DNA of 40,005 nucleotides from an uncultured Verrucomicrobia subdivision 3 bacterium (GTDB lineage Bacteria; Verrucomicrobiota; Verrucomicrobiia; Limisphaerales; UBA11358): NCBI GenBank assembly GCA_903870815.1, contig CAIQEI010000081.1, positions 1 to 40,005 of the forward strand, read 5' to 3'. Shown piece by piece: positions 9,762 to 18,345 of this stretch (position 1 is its first letter; each line of letters starts with the position of its first letter). The notes under the pieces were generated by a model. It saw only the letters and a program-made list of their open reading frames with translations, ran no database searches and was not told where the DNA came from. The position numbers and the translations under genes were made by a program.

Positions 9762-11993
9762 TCAAATCCGGCTCCACCAGATGGGCGTGGGGTGCGGCAC
9801 ATCAATGGTCACGCGCCGGTCGGGGCTGGCCTTAGTGTAGATGGCGTAGCGGGTTTTCTTTAGCGAAAAATGGCCATGCGCCAGGCGGCGCAGCCGGTGG
9901 TTCAGGATCCAGAACGGTTTGCCTAGCCGCACGGCGGTGGACATCATTTCCTTGGTCTCGTCTTTTTCCCGGATGGCGTTCGGCTTGAGGTTCATGTTGT
10001 CGCCGGTGTCGGCGAAAACGGAGGTAAACATCGGGTCGTCCGCCATGGGCACGCGCTCTTTCATCAGCGCCAGCATCCAGTGGAAATCCCCGAGGTCGCG
10101 CCATTTCGGGTCGAAGAAAATGCCGCGCTCCGCGATGACGCTCCGGCGGATGAAGATGGAGCTGGTCAGCGCCGGGAACCGGAACCAGATCTGGCGCGGG
10201 TCGGGCACCATGCCGTGCCGGTGGCAGACGTAGTTACCCTCGCCGTCGGTCACGATGCTGCCGGCGACCAGCACTTCCACCCGTGGATGCTGCTGGAAAA
10301 ATTCCTCCACCGCTGCGAGCGCGCCGGGCAGGTATTGTTCGTCGCAATTGAGATACGCCAGGATGTCGCCGCTGGCCCGGCGATAGCCGCGGTTCACGGC
10401 GTCATACATGCCGGCGTCCTTTTCAATAAACGCCTTCACGCGCGGGTCGTGCGGCAGCCAGTCCTGCGTGCCGTCGTCGGAGCAGGAATCCTGCACGATG
10501 TGCTCCAGTTCGACGCCTTGCTGGTCGGCCACGGAGGCGATGCATAGCTTCAACCAGGCGGAATTGCGGAAGCTCGGTGTGATGATGGAAAATTTCAAGG
10601 GGGCCTGGGCAAGGCGGTCCGCCATTGCTTTTGCGCCCAGTTTTCCCTGGTATTCAATCCGGTTTGCTTCCAGCCGGATGCGACCGAGGGTCAGGATGAA
10701 AATCTCCAGCAGGATAAAGCGAGTGATAAAGTTCCAAACGAACACCACGGGGGACTGATAATCGCTGTCGCCTTCATATTGGATGATCGGGGCTATGAGT
10801 GAACTGATCAGCACCAATAATGTCGCCCACCGGCTGTTCACCACCAATGCCAGGAGCCCGCAAGGAACCCCGTAAAATAACAGGAACATCAAATGCGGAT
10901 TGGAATGGTGATGAACCAAGGCGACGGCGGTAAACAGCATGCCGGCAAAAAGAATCGTCTGCCAATGGTGCTTAAAGTCGGTGAAAAGCGAGGTCTTCTC
11001 GTCGTTGGAACCGGATGGGGGGTTGACCACCCAATGTTTTAACACCCGGTAAATGCGCAGCCAGGGCAGCGGCAGGAATTCAAAAATGGCCCGCACCAGC
11101 GAATCAAACTTGGTCCAATATATTCCAGCCACGGTATGATAGGCTAACTCGACCGGTCCCGGTTCCGGTTGCGTCGCTGCGTTCGGCCCTTCCTGTTTTT
11201 TGCCCTGCATCCGTCCCCAGCGGTGCTGGTAGCGTTCCAGCTTTTTGACGGTGGCGGGCGACACCAGTTCTTGGGTGTATTGTTGCCGTTCGATGATCCC
11301 GCGCCGGAGATGGGCGAAATGCGGCCCCTTGAAAACCGCCGACAAGTCCACCGTGTTCAGGCGCAGCATCTGCGGGTCAAACGGCACGCCCAGAAACTCG
11401 CTGAGGGCCCGACAGGATTTTTCCGTCTGGTCCACGAGTTCGGCGTAACTCACCCGGAACACCCGGGCGCCATTTTTTTGAATCTGGTCCGACTGGAGAA
11501 TTAATTGTTCCTGCTGGTAGATCATTCGGCTCAGCATGCCCGTTTTCGCAAAAAAACGGGAGACCTGGCCGGCCTTGAGCACGCTCCGATAGATCTCCAC
11601 GGGCGGTCGCGAGATGATGATGAAAAACGCGTCGGGATACTTTTTGCGTAGCTGGTTCAACCGGTGACAGTAGAACGGCGATTTTTCCCCGCTGACGACC
11701 GCCCCCTTGCTTTCGGCCAGAACGCGATACAAATCCAGCGGGGTGCGCAGCCGGCCCAGCCGGGACAGGTCATGCTCCGAAACAATCCCATGCCGCGAAA
11801 GGGACTGGTTGTAAAACTCCAGCCGTTCCGCCCAGTTATGCCGGAAACGGAGCCCCAGAAGCGGGTGGGGAAAATTCCAGACATCACACTCGAACATCAG
11901 CGAGACTTTCGGGTTCCCGTTCAGCAGCGAACATAACAGGGAGGTGCCCGACCGAAAAACACCAACGACAAAAATGGGGGTTGGACTGGGCAT
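9762..11993 (-). CDS. Sulfotransferase - transmembrane module - family 2 glycosyltransferase fusion
   Basis: PAPS loop 'IFVVGVFRSGTSLLCSLLNGNP', 'ISRPPVEIYRSVLKAG'; about four hydrophobic helices; GT2 'FSIITPSFRNSAWLKLCIASVADQQGVELEHIVQDSCSDDGT...AYLNCDEQYLPGAL'. ORF can extend to GTG at 12131; ATG at 11993 preferred. Confidence 0.85.
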   Translation of the reverse strand: MPSPTPIFVVGVFRSGTSLLCSLLNGNPKVSLMFECDVWNFPHPLLGLRFRHNWAERLEFYNQSLSRHGIVSEHDLSRLGRLRTPLDLYRVLAESKGAVVSGEKSPFYCHRLNQLRKKYPDAFFIIISRPPVEIYRSVLKAGQVSRFFAKTGMLSRMIYQQEQLILQSDQIQKNGARVFRVSYAELVDQTEKSCRALSEFLGVPFDPQMLRLNTVDLSAVFKGPHFAHLRRGIIERQQYTQELVSPATVKKLERYQHRWGRMQGKKQEGPNAATQPEPGPVELAYHTVAGIYWTKFDSLVRAIFEFLPLPWLRIYRVLKHWVVNPPSGSNDEKTSLFTDFKHHWQTILFAGMLFTAVALVHHHSNPHLMFLLFYGVPCGLLALVVNSRWATLLVLISSLIAPIIQYEGDSDYQSPVVFVWNFITRFILLEIFILTLGRIRLEANRIEYQGKLGAKAMADRLAQAPLKFSIITPSFRNSAWLKLCIASVADQQGVELEHIVQDSCSDDGTQDWLPHDPRVKAFIEKDAGMYDAVNRGYRRASGDILAYLNCDEQYLPGALAAVEEFFQQHPRVEVLVAGSIVTDGEGNYVCHRHGMVPDPRQIWFRFPALTSSIFIRRSVIAERGIFFDPKWRDLGDFHWMLALMKERVPMADDPMFTSVFADTGDNMNLKPNAIREKDETKEMMSTAVRLGKPFWILNHRLRRLAHGHFSLKKTRYAIYTKASPDRRVTIDVPHPTPIWWSRI

Positions 11994-12089
11994 CGGCAAA
12001 AATCTAGGGCGGAGTTTACGGACAATGCCTTTCAAAGCAACCTTCAATGTGTTCCCGCCGCCGCGGGGAAAATTCTTGTAATTGGTAAT

Positions 12090-12105
12090 CCAGACTTTAG
12101 TCTGG
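12090..12105. promoter_or_regulatory. Inverted repeat CCAGACT-TT-AGTCTGG in the divergent intergenic region; possible operator or repeat element
   Basis: 7-bp perfect arms, 2-nt centre, between sulfotransferase-GT and APS kinase. Confidence 0.4.
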
Positions 12106-12134
12106 CGGTCAGATTCCTTACGAGATTTCACTGC

Positions 12135-12674
12135 ATGAAAACTGTCGCCAAAGTCTTCTGGTTATTCGGCCGTTCCGGGGCGGGCAAAACCACCCTGGGT
12201 CAACGCCTCTGTGCCGGTCTCCGGGACCGGCACATCCCCGTGATCTATCTCGACGGTGACGAGTTGCGCTCAAGGCTTTGCTCCGATCTGGGCTTCAAGT
12301 CCGAGGCGCGGCTGGAAAACCACCGGCGCATCGCTGAAATCGCCCGGCTGCTGAATGAGCAGGGATTGAACGTGGTCGTCTCCACGATGGCCCCCGAACA
12401 TCTGCACCGCGACCTGGTGGGCAAGATTTTAGGCCGGCAGCTGGTGTGGTTTTACATCCATGCGCCGCTCGCGGTCTGCATTGAGCGCGATCCCAAGGGC
12501 ATTTACCAGCGCGCCAAGGAGGGCCAGATCAAGCTCCTGATTGATTATCCCTTCGAGCCGCCGCGGCCGCAGGAAAGCGGAAACCAAATTGACACTTCCA
12601 TTCAGGGGATTGACGACTGTTACCAGACCATCCTGGAAGCGGCAAAAGTCCATTTGAACGATTTTGCCATCTGA
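12135..12674 (+). CDS. cysC: Adenylylsulfate (APS) kinase
   Basis: P-loop 'FGRSGAGKTTLGQRL', 'YLDGDELRSRLCSDLGF', 'EARLENHRRIAEIARLL', 'KGIYQRAKEG'. Confidence 0.9.
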   Translation: MKTVAKVFWLFGRSGAGKTTLGQRLCAGLRDRHIPVIYLDGDELRSRLCSDLGFKSEARLENHRRIAEIARLLNEQGLNVVVSTMAPEHLHRDLVGKILGRQLVWFYIHAPLAVCIERDPKGIYQRAKEGQIKLLIDYPFEPPRPQESGNQIDTSIQGIDDCYQTILEAAKVHLNDFAI

Positions 12675-12681
12675 CTATTAT

Positions 12682-12746
12682 CGGAGGAACGAGTTCCACT
12701 AATCCCTGACTGCGGGTATTGGGGAATCATGGAACTCGTCTTTCCG
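12682..12746. terminator. Large intergenic hairpin between convergent cysC and nadE; likely bidirectional terminator or REP-like element
   Basis: CGGA-gga-ACGAGTTCCA ... TGGAACTCGT-ctt-TCCG, about 17-bp near-continuous stem. Confidence 0.5.
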
Positions 12747-12760
12747 GAAGACTTCACGGG

Positions 12761-14434
12761 TCATGCCGGGGTCCGGAATTTCTGTGCCACCGGAATCCGT
12801 CGGCCCATGCCGAACGCGCGTGACGAGACCTTCAACCCCGGCGCGGCCTGCCGGCGTTTGTATTCGCTGAAATTGATCTTGTTCACTATGTCGTTAACCA
12901 CCGCCGCGTCAAACCCGCGCGCCACAATCTCCGCCTGGCCCAGATTCTTCACGACATACAAATCTAGGATCGCGTCCAGGATTTCATAGGGCGGCAGCGA
13001 ATCCTGGTCCTTCTGGCCGGGCCGCAGCTCGGCGCTCGGCGGCTTGGTGAGGGAATCCGCCGGAATGATTTTGCGCTCGCGGTTCACCCAGCGCGCGATT
13101 TTATAAACGTCCGTCTTCAGCACATCGGCGATGGGCGCCAGCGCGCCGTTCATGTCGCCGTAAAGCGTGCAATAGCCGACCGCCATTTCCGACTTGTTGC
13201 CGGTCGTCAGCACGAGCGCGCCAAACTTGTTCGACAGGGCCATCAGTGTCAGGCCGCGCAGCCGCGACTGGATGTTTTCCTCGGCCTCGTTCGGCTGCGT
13301 GCCGGCAAAAACGGCCTGCAGCTGCGCCTCGACCGCGTTGAACACCGGCTCGATCGGCAGCACGTCGTAGCGGAGGCCGAGATTTTTTGCGAGCTTTTCG
13401 GCATCCGTAAGGCTGCCGCCGCTGGAATATCGCGCCGGCAGCGAGATGCCCCGGACATTCTCCGCGCCCAGCGCATCGGCGGCGATGACCGCGATGAGCG
13501 CCGAATCAATGCCGCCGGACAGGCCGAGAATCACCGATTGGAAGCCGCATTTGCGGACGTAATCGCGCACGCCCAGCGACAGCGCGGCAAACAGCGACTC
13601 CTCGCGCGTGGGAAATTCCGGTGGGGCGAGTGTCCTCACGAGCCGGCTCGCGGGGACGCTCGCCCCACCAACCTGAAAATCCACCACCAAAATTTCCTCG
13701 GCAAAGCCCCTGCCCAGGGCCAGCACCTCGCCGCGCGCATCCAGCGCGACGCTGTGGCCGTCGAAGATCAGCTCGTCATTCGCGCCGACCACGTTGACCT
13801 GCGCGAGCGGGATTTTTTCGTCGCGCGCCACCCGCCGGAGCATTTCCAGCCGGGTGCGCTCCTTGCCGTCGTGCCACGGCGACGCGGAGAGGTTCAGGAT
13901 GATTTCCGCGTCCTGCGCGATCAGCTCCTTAACCGGATCGCGGCGATACCGCCGATCCGGCCAGAAATCCTCGTCGTTCCAGATATCCTCGCAAATCGTG
14001 AGGCCCAATTTCCGGCCGTTGAAAACGAACGGTTCCACATTTTTTGCCGGTTCAAAATAGCGGTCCTCGTCGAAAACATCGTAGGTCGGCAGCAGGCTTT
14101 TGGCCGTGCGCCAGACGACTTTCCCATTCTGCAAAACGGCGGCGGCATTTTTCAGCGCGCGGCCGGGACGTCCGGAATTTTTATCGACGTAGCCGACCGC
14201 GAGCGGCACCGCGCCGATGGCTTTTGCCGTTTCATCGAGTGAAGCCAGGTTGGCCGCAACGAAATCTTCGCGCAGCAGCAGGTCGCGCGGCGGGTAGCCG
14301 CAGAGAAAGAGTTCCGGCGCGAGGACCAGTTCCGCGCCCCGCGCCACGGCTTGGGTATAGGCGGAAACAAGTTTTTCGCGGTTGGCGGCGAAAGCACCGA
14401 TGATCGGGTTGAGCTGAAGCAGGCCGATTTTCAT
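12761..14434 (-). CDS. nadE: Glutamine-dependent NAD+ synthase
   Basis: Nitrilase domain 'MKIGLLQLNPIIGAFAANREKLVSAY...LVLAPELFLCGYPPRDLL', 'LTICEDIW'; synthetase 'VILGLSGGIDSALIAVIAADALG', 'TTGNKSEMAVGYCTLYGDMNGALAPI'. Confidence 0.95.
   Translation of the reverse strand: MKIGLLQLNPIIGAFAANREKLVSAYTQAVARGAELVLAPELFLCGYPPRDLLLREDFVAANLASLDETAKAIGAVPLAVGYVDKNSGRPGRALKNAAAVLQNGKVVWRTAKSLLPTYDVFDEDRYFEPAKNVEPFVFNGRKLGLTICEDIWNDEDFWPDRRYRRDPVKELIAQDAEIILNLSASPWHDGKERTRLEMLRRVARDEKIPLAQVNVVGANDELIFDGHSVALDARGEVLALGRGFAEEILVVDFQVGGASVPASRLVRTLAPPEFPTREESLFAALSLGVRDYVRKCGFQSVILGLSGGIDSALIAVIAADALGAENVRGISLPARYSSGGSLTDAEKLAKNLGLRYDVLPIEPVFNAVEAQLQAVFAGTQPNEAEENIQSRLRGLTLMALSNKFGALVLTTGNKSEMAVGYCTLYGDMNGALAPIADVLKTDVYKIARWVNRERKIIPADSLTKPPSAELRPGQKDQDSLPPYEILDAILDLYVVKNLGQAEIVARGFDAAVVNDIVNKINFSEYKRRQAAPGLKVSSRAFGMGRRIPVAQKFRTPA
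13620..13669. repeat. 50-bp palindrome inside nadE (REP/RPE-like), 25-bp arms with no spacer
   Basis: ggtggggcgagtgtcctcacgagcc|ggctcgcggggacgctcgccccacc; 3 mismatches in 25; encodes GGASVPASRLVRTLAPP in frame. Confidence 0.85.
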
Positions 14435-14514
14435 TTGCGATTTACGATATACGATTTACGCGCCCGGCGCGAGTTGGCGGCAAATCGTAAATCGTAAATC
14501 GTTAATCGTAAATC
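14434..14514. repeat. AATCGTA-type palindromic intergenic element, copy 1
   Basis: gatttacgatatacgatttacg (14439-14460) pairs with cgtaaatcgttaatcgtaaatc (14493-14514), 20/22. Confidence 0.85.
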
Positions 14515-15707
14515 TATTCCACGCTGCGGATGGCGGCGGCCATGGCGGCCAGGTGCCGCTCCAGTGTGAAGCAGCGCAGAAATATTTCCCGGAGCGGTCC
14601 GGAAAAATCACTTGCCGGGAGCAGCCGGAGCGCGGCGGCGATCTGCGCCGGCGATTTCGGGTCCACAATCCCCGGATAATTTTCCGGCAGCATTTCGGGG
14701 ATCGAACGCCAGCGCGTCGTGATGATCGGCAGCCCGAAAGCCATCGCCTCAATCAGGTTGCCCGGCTGGTTTTCCGCGCTGTAATAAGTCGGAAAGCAAA
14801 AAATGTCCGCGTCGGCAAAGGCCTGGTTTTTTTGTCCGGCGGGCACGAAGCCGAGGATCTCGACGGCGTCTTGCCATCCGCCCTGCCGGACGAATTCACG
14901 CAGCTCCGTTTCCTCCGCGTCCGAGGCGAACCCGCCGATCACCGTGAGCCGGAATTGCAGCGGTGATCTTTGGTTGGCCAGCGCGACGCCCTCAATCGCA
15001 TCGAACACGCCCTTGGCCCGGCTGGCCAGCGCCACGTAAAGCACCCGGACGATTCCGGCTGGATCGTTGGGGGAAGAAACCTCCCCGGCGAGGATTTTTT
15101 TTCGCGCGGCGGCCAGCGCGCGGCGGCGTGGCAAAACTTTTTCTGCCAACTGCGGGCAAGGGTCGGAGATGCCGCCGCTGACGACGATGATTTTTTGCGC
15201 CAGCTGCTTTTCCGCGTCCTGGCGGTTGAATTCTGATAGCACGATGCTCAGGTCGGCGTACTTCATCCGGTTGTGGGTGAGGCTGCGGGTGCGGTTGGAC
15301 CCGACCGTTTCCAGCCACTTGGCCAGGCCGGCGGCGTGCCAGTGGAGGATGATTTTTTTGAAGAACGGACGGCAGAGCAGCAGGACCAGCCAGTCGCGGT
15401 ACAGGGCGACGGGTTTGCCGGGCGCGGGGACGTAATAAAAATTTTCCACGCCATAGCGGAATCGGACCCAGACGGCCTGGAGCCAAAACCAGAAAATGAG
15501 GAGAATTTTCGCGCCTTGGAATTCGCCGATATCCGCCAGCCCGCGCGAGAAGCGGGCGTTCACGTGGTAACACTCGATCCCATAGGGGTTGGGCGACGGG
15601 ATTTTTTGTTTGCGGCAATCGCCGCCGAAATTTTCCAGCAGGGTTTTCACCGCGTAGCTCTGGCCGTGGTGCGGCGGCGGCGTGTGGGCAAAGACGAGCA
15701 ATTTCAT
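14514..15707 (-). CDS. Family 4-type glycosyltransferase
   Basis: 'LLVFAHTPPPHHGQSYAVKTLL', 'VLYVALASRAKGVFDAIEGVALA', 'FCFPTYYSAENQPGNLIEAMAFGLPIITTRWRSIPEML'. Confidence 0.85.
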   Translation of the reverse strand: MKLLVFAHTPPPHHGQSYAVKTLLENFGGDCRKQKIPSPNPYGIECYHVNARFSRGLADIGEFQGAKILLIFWFWLQAVWVRFRYGVENFYYVPAPGKPVALYRDWLVLLLCRPFFKKIILHWHAAGLAKWLETVGSNRTRSLTHNRMKYADLSIVLSEFNRQDAEKQLAQKIIVVSGGISDPCPQLAEKVLPRRRALAAARKKILAGEVSSPNDPAGIVRVLYVALASRAKGVFDAIEGVALANQRSPLQFRLTVIGGFASDAEETELREFVRQGGWQDAVEILGFVPAGQKNQAFADADIFCFPTYYSAENQPGNLIEAMAFGLPIITTRWRSIPEMLPENYPGIVDPKSPAQIAAALRLLPASDFSGPLREIFLRCFTLERHLAAMAAAIRSVE

Positions 15708-15708
15708 T

Positions 15709-15789
15709 TCTGATTTGCGGTTTCCGATATACGATTTGCGCGCCGCATGAATTTTTGGAATCGTAAATCGTAAATCATGAATCGTAAAT
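15709..15789. repeat. AATCGTA-type palindromic intergenic element, copy 2 (between two divergent genes)
   Basis: gatttgcggtttccgatatacgatttgcg ... aatcgtaaatcgtaaatcatgaatcgtaaat. Confidence 0.85.
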
Positions 15790-16552
15790 GACGAAGCGCG
15801 TTAATGTCCTCGGCGTCGGCATCAGCGTCCTCAACCTGCGGACGGCGCTGGACGCCATTGCCGGCGCGGTGCGCGAACGGCGCCGGGGCTACCTCTGCGT
15901 CACCGGCGTTCACGGGGTGATGGAGGCGCAGGACGATGACGGGTTCAAACGAATCCTGAACGGCGCGCTGCTCTGCACGCCGGACGGGATGCCGATGGTC
16001 TGGGCGGGAAAACTGGGCGGCCACCGGGAAATGAGCCGGGTTTACGGGCCGGATCTGATGCTGGCCGTCTGCGCCTGGAGCCAGACGAGCGGCTGCCGGC
16101 ATTTTTTTTACGGCGGCGCCGACGGCGTGGCGGAACAGCTGGCGCGAAGGTTGCAGGCGAAATTTCCGAAACTCGTAATTGCCGGAACGTTCACGCCGCC
16201 GTTCCGCGCGCTGGCCGCCGACGAGGAAGATCAGTTGCGCGACCAGATCCGGGCCGCGCGGCCGGACATTTTGTGGGTCGGCTTGAGCACGCCCAAGCAG
16301 GAAAAGTTCATGGCGGAATACCTGCCAAAGCTGGACGTGACGCTGATGATCGGTGTGGGCGCGGCGTTTGATTTCCATAGCGGCCGCGTGCGGCAGGCGC
16401 CGCGCTGGATGCAGCGCAGCGGGCTGGAATGGCTTTACCGGCTGGGCTGCGAGCCGCGCCGGCTGGCGCGGCGGTATGGCCGCAATAATCCGCGGTTCCT
16501 CCTGAAGTATTTCGCCCAGCTGGCCGGCTTGAAGAAATATCCCGCACCTTGA
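15788..16552 (+). CDS. WecG/TagA/CpsF family glycosyltransferase
   Basis: 'TGVHGVMEAQDDDGFKRILNGALLCTPDGMPMVWAGKLGG', 'FFYGGADGVAEQLARRL', 'VGLSTPKQEKFMAEYLPKL', '[31 protein letters not shown]'. Confidence 0.95.
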   Translation: MTKRVNVLGVGISVLNLRTALDAIAGAVRERRRGYLCVTGVHGVMEAQDDDGFKRILNGALLCTPDGMPMVWAGKLGGHREMSRVYGPDLMLAVCAWSQTSGCRHFFYGGADGVAEQLARRLQAKFPKLVIAGTFTPPFRALAADEEDQLRDQIRAARPDILWVGLSTPKQEKFMAEYLPKLDVTLMIGVGAAFDFHSGRVRQAPRWMQRSGLEWLYRLGCEPRRLARRYGRNNPRFLLKYFAQLAGLKKYPAP

Positions 16553-16621
16553 TTAATTATACGGGATTTTGTTTGAGCAAAACGGCCTAAACGGTTATCA
16601 GAAGACTGGTACCGAGCAATC

Positions 16622-17572
16622 ATGAATGGAAACCTGAAAGACGAAACGCCGCCCGGCTTCTGGCCGGATGCGGTGGCCTGCTGGCAACGGCTGCCGAACA
16701 AATTATTTTTTTTCGGCCTGCTGGCGGCGTGGCTGGCGCTGTTTCACTTTCTGGGCAATTCCATTCTGGGTTATGTCCACACTCATTCGTTGTTTGGCTG
16801 GCTGAACCAGTGCTACAACAGCCCGAATCCGGCGGCGGATGACGGCCAGGGCGACGTGATTCCATTTGTGGTCATCGGCCTGTTTTGGTGGAAACGGAAA
16901 TTGTTGCTGGCGCTGCCGTTGCAACTGTGGTGGCCGGGGATTTTTTTCCTGGTGGCGGCCGTCTTTTTACACCTGCTGGGCTATGGTGTCCAGCAGCCGC
17001 GATTGTCAGTGTTGGCGATGTTCCTGGGCATTTTTGGCCTGATGGGAATGTCCTGGGGCCGGGCGTGGCTCAAGGAAAGCATCTTTCCGTTCTGGCTGTT
17101 CATTTTTTGCGTGCCGCTGGCGGCGCTGCTGACGATGTTCACTTTGCCGCTGCGCCTGTTCGTGACCTGGCTGGTCGCGGCGGCAGCCAATTCGCTGACG
17201 ATCAGCGTGGTGCGGCAGGGCACGATGCTGGCCGCGCCGGATGGCAGCTACCAGTATGAAGTGGTGGCGGCCTGCAGCGGGATGCACAGTTTGGTGTCGA
17301 TTTTTCTGCTGGCGACGGTTTATGGCTTTGTCATGTTCCGTTCGCCGGGCAAACGCCTGCTCCTGATGTCGCTGGCCTTGCCGCTTTCGGTGCTGGGCAA
17401 CTTCATACGGCTGATGTGCGTCATCATTGCGGCGGAGATTGGCGGCCAGTCCGCCGGAAATTTTGTGCATGAAAACAGCATTTGCAGCCTGATTCCTTAC
17501 ATACCCGCCTTCGCGGGACTACTTCTCGTCGGCTGGTGGCTGGAAAAAAAATCGAAGCCGGAAACCAAATGA
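16622..17572 (+). CDS. Exosortase/archaeosortase family protein
   Basis: Polytopic; catalytic triad contexts 'VVAACSGMHSL', 'LGNFIRLM', 'GNFVHENSI'. Confidence 0.9.
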   Translation: MNGNLKDETPPGFWPDAVACWQRLPNKLFFFGLLAAWLALFHFLGNSILGYVHTHSLFGWLNQCYNSPNPAADDGQGDVIPFVVIGLFWWKRKLLLALPLQLWWPGIFFLVAAVFLHLLGYGVQQPRLSVLAMFLGIFGLMGMSWGRAWLKESIFPFWLFIFCVPLAALLTMFTLPLRLFVTWLVAAAANSLTISVVRQGTMLAAPDGSYQYEVVAACSGMHSLVSIFLLATVYGFVMFRSPGKRLLLMSLALPLSVLGNFIRLMCVIIAAEIGGQSAGNFVHENSICSLIPYIPAFAGLLLVGWWLEKKSKPETK

Positions 17573-18291
17573 GCAATTTCAGGCAAAAGGCGGTTTTGTT
17601 CGCGGTCACGCTGGCCTTGATCGCCGGGACGGCGGGCGCGTTGACATGGCTCAAGGCGAATCAACGGCTCGGCGCGCCGGGGCTCAAGGCCGTGCCGGTG
17701 CCGGGCAGCGTGACGATGCACATCGAACTTCCGGAACGAGTGCTGGATTTCACCTCCACCAACCTGGCCACGCCGCGGGTCGTGCTGGATGATCTGCCCA
17801 AGGACACCAGCTATGCCCAGCGGTATTACACCGCCTTGGACGGCGCTTGGGCCGTGGCCAATGTCATCCTCATGGGTGCGGACCGGACGAGTATTCACCG
17901 GCCGGATTATTGCCTGCCCGGCCAGGGCTGGCAGATCCGTGACAAATCCGAGGTGAAGCTGCCCATCGCCGGCCCGGCGCCGTATATGTTGTCGGTGAAA
18001 AAATGGCTCGTAAGCAACGCCTTCACCGGCGCGGACGGCCGGAAGCAGACGGTCAGCGGAATTTATGTTTTCTGGTTCGTCACCAAAAACTATTCCACAG
18101 GTGATTTTCCCGTGATGCTCAAGTCCATGCTGTTCCACCAGCTGACCAGCGGCGAGCTCCAGCGCTGGGCCTACGTTTCCTTCTTCACGGTCTGCCAGCC
18201 GGGTCAGGAAGAAGCCAGGTTTGAGCGGATCAAACAATTAATCGCCGCCTCAGTGCCGGAATTTCAACTGCCGCCGGCGGCCGTAAAATGA
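17569..18291 (+). CDS. EpsI-family exosortase-associated protein (DUF3485-like)
   Basis: N-terminal TM, 'MGADRTSIHRPDYCLPGQGWQI', 'YVFWFVTKNYSTGDFPVML'; ATGA overlap with the exosortase stop. Confidence 0.85.
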   Translation: MSNFRQKAVLFAVTLALIAGTAGALTWLKANQRLGAPGLKAVPVPGSVTMHIELPERVLDFTSTNLATPRVVLDDLPKDTSYAQRYYTALDGAWAVANVILMGADRTSIHRPDYCLPGQGWQIRDKSEVKLPIAGPAPYMLSVKKWLVSNAFTGADGRKQTVSGIYVFWFVTKNYSTGDFPVMLKSMLFHQLTSGELQRWAYVSFFTVCQPGQEEARFERIKQLIAASVPEFQLPPAAVK

Positions 18292-18345
18292 ATTGAATTC
18301 GCTGGCCGGCAGATTATCTTGATTCAACCTTAGAAGACGTTTTTA

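Noticed and set aside
17500-17525. CCCGC-CTTC-GCGGG hairpin in the exosortase gene as an inserted repeat
   Set aside because: Only 5-bp arms, within conserved coding sequence; too weak to call an insertion
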